Assembly (NCBI GenBank): GCA_017649745.1
Contig: JAGCGE010000166.1
Span: 1-28,327, forward strand
Source: Clostridiales bacterium
Lineage (GTDB): Bacteria > Bacillota_A > Clostridia > Saccharofermentanales > Saccharofermentanaceae
Reading direction: 5' to 3'
DNA: 28,327 bases
In this document: piece after piece, positions 24,801 to 28,327 of the stretch
Layout: each line of letters opens with the position of its first letter
Numbering within the stretch: the first letter of the stretch is position 1
Program-made: the position numbers and the translations under genes
The notes under the pieces: model-generated
The model's input: the letters and a program-made list of their open reading frames with translations, nothing else
Databases searched by the model: none
What the model was told of the DNA's origin: nothing

Positions 24801-25316
24801 ATCAATATCAATCTTTCGTATACACAGCTCGAAAAGCCTGACTTTGTCGATATGGTATTCCGTATCCTTGAGGAACTCGAATATCCGCCTGAGCATCTGT
24901 GCTTAGAAGTTACTGAGCGCTGCAGGCTGCTCGATATTAGACTTCTTCGTAACGTTACCGCCAGCCTTAAGGCGAGAGGAATTCTCGTTGCACTTGACGA
25001 TTTCGGTACCGGTTTCTCTTCTGTCAGTATCGTTAAGGAGATTCCGTTCGACATCATCAAGATCGACCGCGGATTCGTTATGAGGATCGAAGAGAATGAA
25101 GTAGACAGGGAGCTTATCAGACACTTCGCCAGCATGGCATCTCTTTTCGGTGCGAAGGTATGTGTCGAGGGAATCGAGACGGCGGGAATGAGAGATATTC
25201 TCCAAAAATTCAATGTAGAAAGTTTCCAGGGTTACTATTATGCGAAGCCGCTTATGTTGGATAAATTCTTCGAGTGGGAGTCAGATGTAAGTGGGCAGCA
25301 AAAAGGCAGCAAGTAA
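21837..25316 (+). CDS. Triple PAS-like-GGDEF-PAS-degenerate GGDEF-EAL c-di-GMP enzyme
   Basis: A 1159-residue soluble protein. Residues 8-425 are three tandem PAS-like repeats of about 140 residues, each with an IAEALL-type start, a (V/I)YY(V/I) core and an HPEDQ-like motif (degenerate, YEEDQ, in repeat 1). A GGDEF domain follows with GGDEF intact at 508-512 and no RxxD inhibitory site. Next are a PAS_3-like domain (~605-730, IHPDDREAY) and a second GGDEF fold whose signature is DGTKF at 805-809 and so inactive. The chain ends with an EAL domain with EALLR (Glu934), ININLS, LEVTE, DDFG, IKIDR, VEGIE and FQGYYYAKP all intact. It may both make and break c-di-GMP, with the dead GGDEF possibly sensing GTP. 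Its end overlaps the adenylyl cyclase start by 26 bases. Confidence 0.92.
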   Translation: MTKDDSVFKKIAEALLVDYSSVYYVNAVTNEYYWYSVNPEFHSLSIEQGGEDFFESLKRDCVKVIYEEDQHIFLADIQKENLLNAMKKGSMHNIEYRLMINGKPVWHSLRLIRSVDDNSDYFIFGVINIEEEYQRRQKEKETERQKEVYNQITASLAGQYDTLYYIDLDTNTYVEISSTDEYKKLNVPATGSDFFAESRRSIRKFVHPEDQEKIIPYHYKDAMLDNLKHRNSFSVEYRLVVNEQVKHIRHTEIMSKDKQHIIVCVEDINEEVKARLELKESMQKSEIFMHIAESLASQFDLIYYVNVETEFYQEFATHKLYGELEVQEEGENFFDVAEQNADKIIHPEDRERIKLFLDKDSLISGLGESKQLVEEYRMVVGNGEPQYTRMTVSWSSDKTHFIVCIENREEDIKRQKEHLYAITMANETARRDILTGTKNKMAFQEYEKELQKDIESKTITQFGILICDLNDLKLINETQGHKAGDEYIKSACKLICRIFAHSPVFRIGGDEFAIVIRDQDYIERNTLVSAFRKQIEENIRTESGPVVALGHAEFISENDQKVDDVVRRADARMYEDKAHLKDVKLLRESRSTKEDGNQKLITEDRRKLLDSLFKSYDVVSDGTYVYLCDMKYDFSKWSKNAVDTYGLPSEYMYGAGDIWENNIHPDDREAYHKGIEEIFSGNSSGHDMQYRARKLDGEYDVCTCRGIVIRDLFGEPDYFVGTIRNHGIQSHIDTLTGLRNQYGFFEDLDSWIKRKAMANVLIIGISKFSEINEVYGYHFGNRVLQLYARKVFDTTGNTGTCYRIDGTKFAVITNTLSKDEIRERYNMFRNYFRESFQVDDKRILLEVNGGALKIDHFEFDSQTVYACLNYAYGESKTRQQGDLVVFENDLNEDNRHRIEKLHAIRASITHGYRGFYLLYQPVVDAQTEELISAEALLRWKNDTYGMVPPDQFIPLLESDPLFPELGEWIIKEAVRAAKKILKKVPSFVININLSYTQLEKPDFVDMVFRILEELEYPPEHLCLEVTERCRLLDIRLLRNVTASLKARGILVALDDFGTGFSSVSIVKEIPFDIIKIDRGFVMRIEENEVDRELIRHFASMASLFGAKVCVEGIETAGMRDILQKFNVESFQGYYYAKPLMLDKFFEWESDVSGQQKGSK

Positions 25317-28122
25317 ATTCAAGAAGATATTCTTTAAGATATTCGGAAAGGCAAGATGGTTCGTTCTTGCCTTGGTAGTATCACTTTCCTTAGCGATAGC
25401 GATATCCTTGTGGTCGACGGCTCCTTCCTATCTGCAAGGAATGAATGACGTTAACGGAAACCTGGTGCATGACATCCCTTTATCCCAAGCGGATCTGTTC
25501 TCCATAAACGATAATGGAACTGCAGTAGTCAATAGCTCGGCCACCAGTTCAGGTATAGGTGCTGTCATTAATATCGATTCCGGAAAGCAAAGTTATTCAG
25601 GCTTTTCCCAAGTTGTAGTCTCAACTTTTGGTGGAGAATATTTCTATCCGGATAACCTCGTTATTACAGATGATAATGTCATCTATGGATTAAAAAGAGA
25701 AAGACTTAACGAGAGAAGTCTTATCAGCACCAAGGATACGATCGTAAGGCTGTCAGAGGATTACAAATATCTCGGTGAAGTCTGTTCTTTCGAATATGAT
25801 ACGTCTAAAAGACAAAGAACATCTAAGCTCAGTTTAATGCATTATTATGATGGCGCCGTGACTTTCGCTACGATCGAGAAAGAAGGAGTATATCTTTATT
25901 CCATCGACACGAAGACGCAGGCCATCACAAAGAGCGATCTGTATCCGACTGATCCTGACGGTACATACACGACAGGCGTTACTCCGATCGACGGCTCGTT
26001 TATATTCATCAGGAGCGACGGTAAGCTCTATGATGTCACCTTTAACGGTCCTTTGGATAACTGCATCTACAGATATGACATTAAAGCAGACGGTGAGAGC
26101 GAATCTCCGTTTATCAACGTCTTCGCGCGTGTTAACGGTAAACTCTATGTAACTGACACGAGGAGCATGCACGCTATCTATCTTCTCGAAAATGGTAAGC
26201 TCGAGAAAGTTTTCGATGTTGGTAACGAAGATTCAATGATCCTTTCCTTGGATTCATATCGAAAAGAAGGATCGTCAAGCGAGTCTTTGGTAGTAAATCT
26301 TGACAGCGGACTTATGGTCTATACGGACGAAGAACTTGAGCAGAAGAACCCAATAATACACTTTAGTTATTTATTCACGGTATATATCGAAGAGATCTTG
26401 GAATTGGTGACATGGATATCTCTTCTTTGTCTTTTGATCAACCTTATCATACGTAAGAAGACACTTCTTTATAAACAGCTTATATTGATAATTCCGATCT
26501 TCGTCATCCTTGCGATCGTTGTCTCGGTCAAGGTCTATATATACTCAGATAAGAACTTGAGCGAGAGACTCGATAATGAGCTTACGATCATCTGCGATCT
26601 TGGTAAATCGGAGTTCGATGATTATGATTTCTCGGATCTCATGAAGATCGATGAAGATACCGGCGCAGCATATAATGAACTGGTCTCTAAACTGAACAAA
26701 CTCAGTTCTGCTCAGGATAACGATTGGAGCATGGACTACGTCTTCTCAGTTGTATATAAAGCCGATAACGGAGATATGGTCATCCTTGCAGGAGATGACA
26801 GGATCTATACTCCGATGCGTTTCAGAGAAAAAGCGAAGTTTAATGAGGTATCATCAGCTTCCGATGAACTCTTTACCGATAATGAGATCACTTCGTTCTT
26901 CAGTGACAATTATGTCCGCAGCACGATCTCCGTTCTGGGTCAGATAGATGATAAGAATGACACAGGAAGATATTATCTTAAGGTAAGTTCAGACAAAGGC
27001 GCGTTGTTTTCGCAAAGAAGCGACATCCTCTTAAAGGTCTTCCTCTATACTCTCCTTGCGATCTCTGTTCTTACGATGCTCATCGTTCTGTCGTTCCTGA
27101 ATACGCAGCGTGTCATCAAGAAGGCTACTAAGACCGTTAAGGAGATCTCGAAAGGTGACTTGTCGGCGAGGATCGATTACAAGTCTAAAGACGAGCTGGG
27201 CGAGATATGCTCGCAGGTCAACGAGATGGGCCAAAGCTTAGAGAAACTTTTCGCAGAGAAAGATGAGACAGAGAAGTTCTACTACAAGTTCGTTCCTGAG
27301 AAGTTCAGGGAATTGCTCGGCAAGGAGAAGTTTACTGACCTTGCACTTGGCGACGCGAAAAGCTGTGAGCTCACGGTCCTTTTCTGCGACATAAGATCCT
27401 TCTCCATCAATTCCGAGATGATGACAGCCAAAGAGAACTTCTCGTTCGTTAACGTGATCTACGGCAAGATGGGTCCTCTGATCCGAGAGCACAAAGGCTT
27501 CATCGACAAGTACATAGGTGACGCCATCATGGCTCTTTTCGAAAATGCGGACGATGCTGTAAAGTGCGGTATCGAGCTTTATAAAGCGATCGTTCTCGAT
27601 CCGAAGACTGCTGAAGAACTTAATGTGAGCGACATCAATATCGGAATAGGAATACACTCCGGTATGGCAATGGCAGGTATCGTCGGTGAGGAGGAACGAC
27701 TTGCGGGAACAGTCATATCAGACACTGTAAACTTAAGCTCGAGGCTCGAGTCGCTTACCAAGCAGTATAAGACGGCGATGCTCGTCTCTAAAGACACGAT
27801 AGACAGACTTAATGATCCTGATTCTCTTGACCTCAGGTATCTTGGTATCGTTCAGGTTGCAGGTGTAAATGAAGTTAAAGCGATCTATGAAGTTCTCGAC
27901 TGTCTTCCTGAAGATAGCAGGACTATCCGTTCCTCTAACAGATCAGAACTTCGTGAAGCAATAAGATTGTTTTCGCTCGGCAGGAGAGATGGCGCCGTGA
28001 AGGCTCTTCAGAGCATAAAAGGTAGCGGTAAGAATGACCACGTCACAGACATGTATCTTGATTATATCCGCGACATGTCTGATGATGACAAGGGTAATGT
28101 GTTCAGGTTCGTCAGAAAGTAA
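25291..28122 (+). CDS. Membrane-bound class III adenylyl cyclase with large N-terminal ectodomain and HAMP
   Basis: Predicted to make cAMP. Layout of the 943 residues: transmembrane 23-43; ectodomain 45-360 with repeated beta-strand patterns resembling a propeller; two transmembrane segments near 371-388 and 395-415; a second ectodomain 418-575; transmembrane 579-602; HAMP ~603-655; class III cyclase ~690-870. Catalytic residues are complete: metal Asp700 (LFCDIRSFS) and Asp744 (YIGDAIMAL), adenine-selecting Lys740 and Asp811, and Asn814/Arg818 (VNLSSRLE). The Lys-Asp pair indicates ATP rather than GTP. The C-terminal ~70 residues are helical. The start is GTG 25291: a TAA directly precedes it in frame, no later start would keep the first membrane segment, and GGGAG lies about 10 bases upstream. 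It overlaps the GGDEF-EAL gene, so the two are likely coupled. Confidence 0.92.
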   Translation: MGSKKAASKFKKIFFKIFGKARWFVLALVVSLSLAIAISLWSTAPSYLQGMNDVNGNLVHDIPLSQADLFSINDNGTAVVNSSATSSGIGAVINIDSGKQSYSGFSQVVVSTFGGEYFYPDNLVITDDNVIYGLKRERLNERSLISTKDTIVRLSEDYKYLGEVCSFEYDTSKRQRTSKLSLMHYYDGAVTFATIEKEGVYLYSIDTKTQAITKSDLYPTDPDGTYTTGVTPIDGSFIFIRSDGKLYDVTFNGPLDNCIYRYDIKADGESESPFINVFARVNGKLYVTDTRSMHAIYLLENGKLEKVFDVGNEDSMILSLDSYRKEGSSSESLVVNLDSGLMVYTDEELEQKNPIIHFSYLFTVYIEEILELVTWISLLCLLINLIIRKKTLLYKQLILIIPIFVILAIVVSVKVYIYSDKNLSERLDNELTIICDLGKSEFDDYDFSDLMKIDEDTGAAYNELVSKLNKLSSAQDNDWSMDYVFSVVYKADNGDMVILAGDDRIYTPMRFREKAKFNEVSSASDELFTDNEITSFFSDNYVRSTISVLGQIDDKNDTGRYYLKVSSDKGALFSQRSDILLKVFLYTLLAISVLTMLIVLSFLNTQRVIKKATKTVKEISKGDLSARIDYKSKDELGEICSQVNEMGQSLEKLFAEKDETEKFYYKFVPEKFRELLGKEKFTDLALGDAKSCELTVLFCDIRSFSINSEMMTAKENFSFVNVIYGKMGPLIREHKGFIDKYIGDAIMALFENADDAVKCGIELYKAIVLDPKTAEELNVSDINIGIGIHSGMAMAGIVGEEERLAGTVISDTVNLSSRLESLTKQYKTAMLVSKDTIDRLNDPDSLDLRYLGIVQVAGVNEVKAIYEVLDCLPEDSRTIRSSNRSELREAIRLFSLGRRDGAVKALQSIKGSGKNDHVTDMYLDYIRDMSDDDKGNVFRFVRK

Positions 28123-28157
28123 ATTCCTTGATAATGAAACGCTTCCAGTCTGTTTCT

Positions 28158-28166
28158 TGATATAAA
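28158..28166 (+). promoter_or_regulatory. Extended -10 element for the terminal lipoprotein gene
   Basis: TGATATAAA, an extended -10 like the one before the GAF-GGDEF gene, about 30 bases before ATG 28195. The -35 is not evident. Confidence 0.4.
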
Positions 28167-28194
28167 GGATAGATGAGCTCGCAAGGAGGTTCTT

Positions 28195-28327
28195 ATGAAG
28201 AAGATTCTATGTTTGTTTTTAACGGCGTCCATGATATTCAGTATGGCTGCCTGCAGTTCGGATAAAAAAGTGAATCGAAGGGATACTCGTGATCACAGAC
28301 ATGAAAAAGATGATGATGACGAAGATG
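28195..28327 (+). CDS. Small lipoprotein, 3' end outside the window
   Basis: Only the first 44 codons are present. The start has an excellent AAGGAGG ribosome site at 28183-28189. The product begins with MKK, a hydrophobic stretch and lipobox MAAC, giving lipidation at Cys20. The exposed part that follows is very hydrophilic: a basic stretch (KKVNRRDTRDHRHEK) and then a run of acidic residues (DDDDED) at the window end. That charged tether is typical of Firmicutes surface lipoproteins, whose functional domain would lie beyond the window. No function can be given. It is separated from the adenylyl cyclase by 72 bases holding its own likely promoter. Confidence 0.8.
   Translation, partial: MKKILCLFLTASMIFSMAACSSDKKVNRRDTRDHRHEKDDDDED

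Noticed and set aside
24686..25213. Open frame of 175 codons on the minus strand
   Set aside because: Antisense to the conserved EAL domain, Ser/Ile-rich low-complexity product, no ribosome site.
1..28327. Frequent GATC and GATATC words across the window
   Set aside because: They follow from common ATC (Ile) and GAT (Asp) codons and AGATC/CGATC contexts in the genes, and show no clustering between genes.

Overview
The window looks like a chromosomal segment from a fibre-degrading Clostridia bacterium, most likely a gut or rumen member of the Lachnospirales/Oscillospirales. This rests on moderate-to-low G+C, strong AGGAGG-type ribosome sites, extended -10 promoters, xylan-type glycosidases and a very high density of cyclic-dinucleotide signalling genes. 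The assignment is an inference from sequence style; there is no rRNA gene to confirm it. TAA and TGA both serve as true stops here. I see no rRNA, tRNA, CRISPR array, transposase or phage gene, and no gene-free stretch over 300 bases.

Region 1 (1-4743) is a mix of single genes. It holds a CbxX/SpoVK-type AAA+ ATPase whose 5' end may lie outside the window, an intracellular GH8 exo-oligoxylanase, a two-domain macro-NADAR protein, and a GT2 glycosyltransferase. A bidirectional terminator closes it.

Region 2 (4742-11806, minus strand) starts with aspartyl-tRNA synthetase. A three-gene run follows: a secreted M13-type zinc-peptidase lipoprotein, a two-domain FtsX-type permease, and a MacB/LolD-type ATPase. 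The last three are 13-14 bases apart and look like one operon.

Region 3 (11878-28122) is a nucleotide second-messenger island. A GAF-GGDEF diguanylate cyclase diverges from aspS. Convergent to it is a three-gene operon: a LacI-type binding domain with GAF-like region and GGDEF; a FIST domain with degenerate GGDEF and intact EAL; and a LacI-type binding domain with GAF-like region but no output domain, whose start overlaps the EAL gene. Divergent from this operon is a GH31 alpha-xylosidase gene broken by an in-frame TGA and lacking its usual C-terminus. Then comes a 1159-residue protein with three tandem PAS-like repeats, an intact GGDEF, a PAS, a degenerate GGDEF and an intact EAL. It overlaps by 26 bases a membrane-bound class III adenylyl cyclase with a large ectodomain. 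c-di-GMP synthesis, c-di-GMP breakdown and cAMP synthesis are therefore encoded side by side. The window ends inside a small lipoprotein gene.

The most interesting candidate system is the 19568-13325 operon, in which soluble LacI-type ligand sensors without DNA-binding domains are coupled to opposing c-di-GMP enzymes next to a xylo-oligosaccharide gene. The overlapping GGDEF-EAL/adenylyl cyclase pair is the second.
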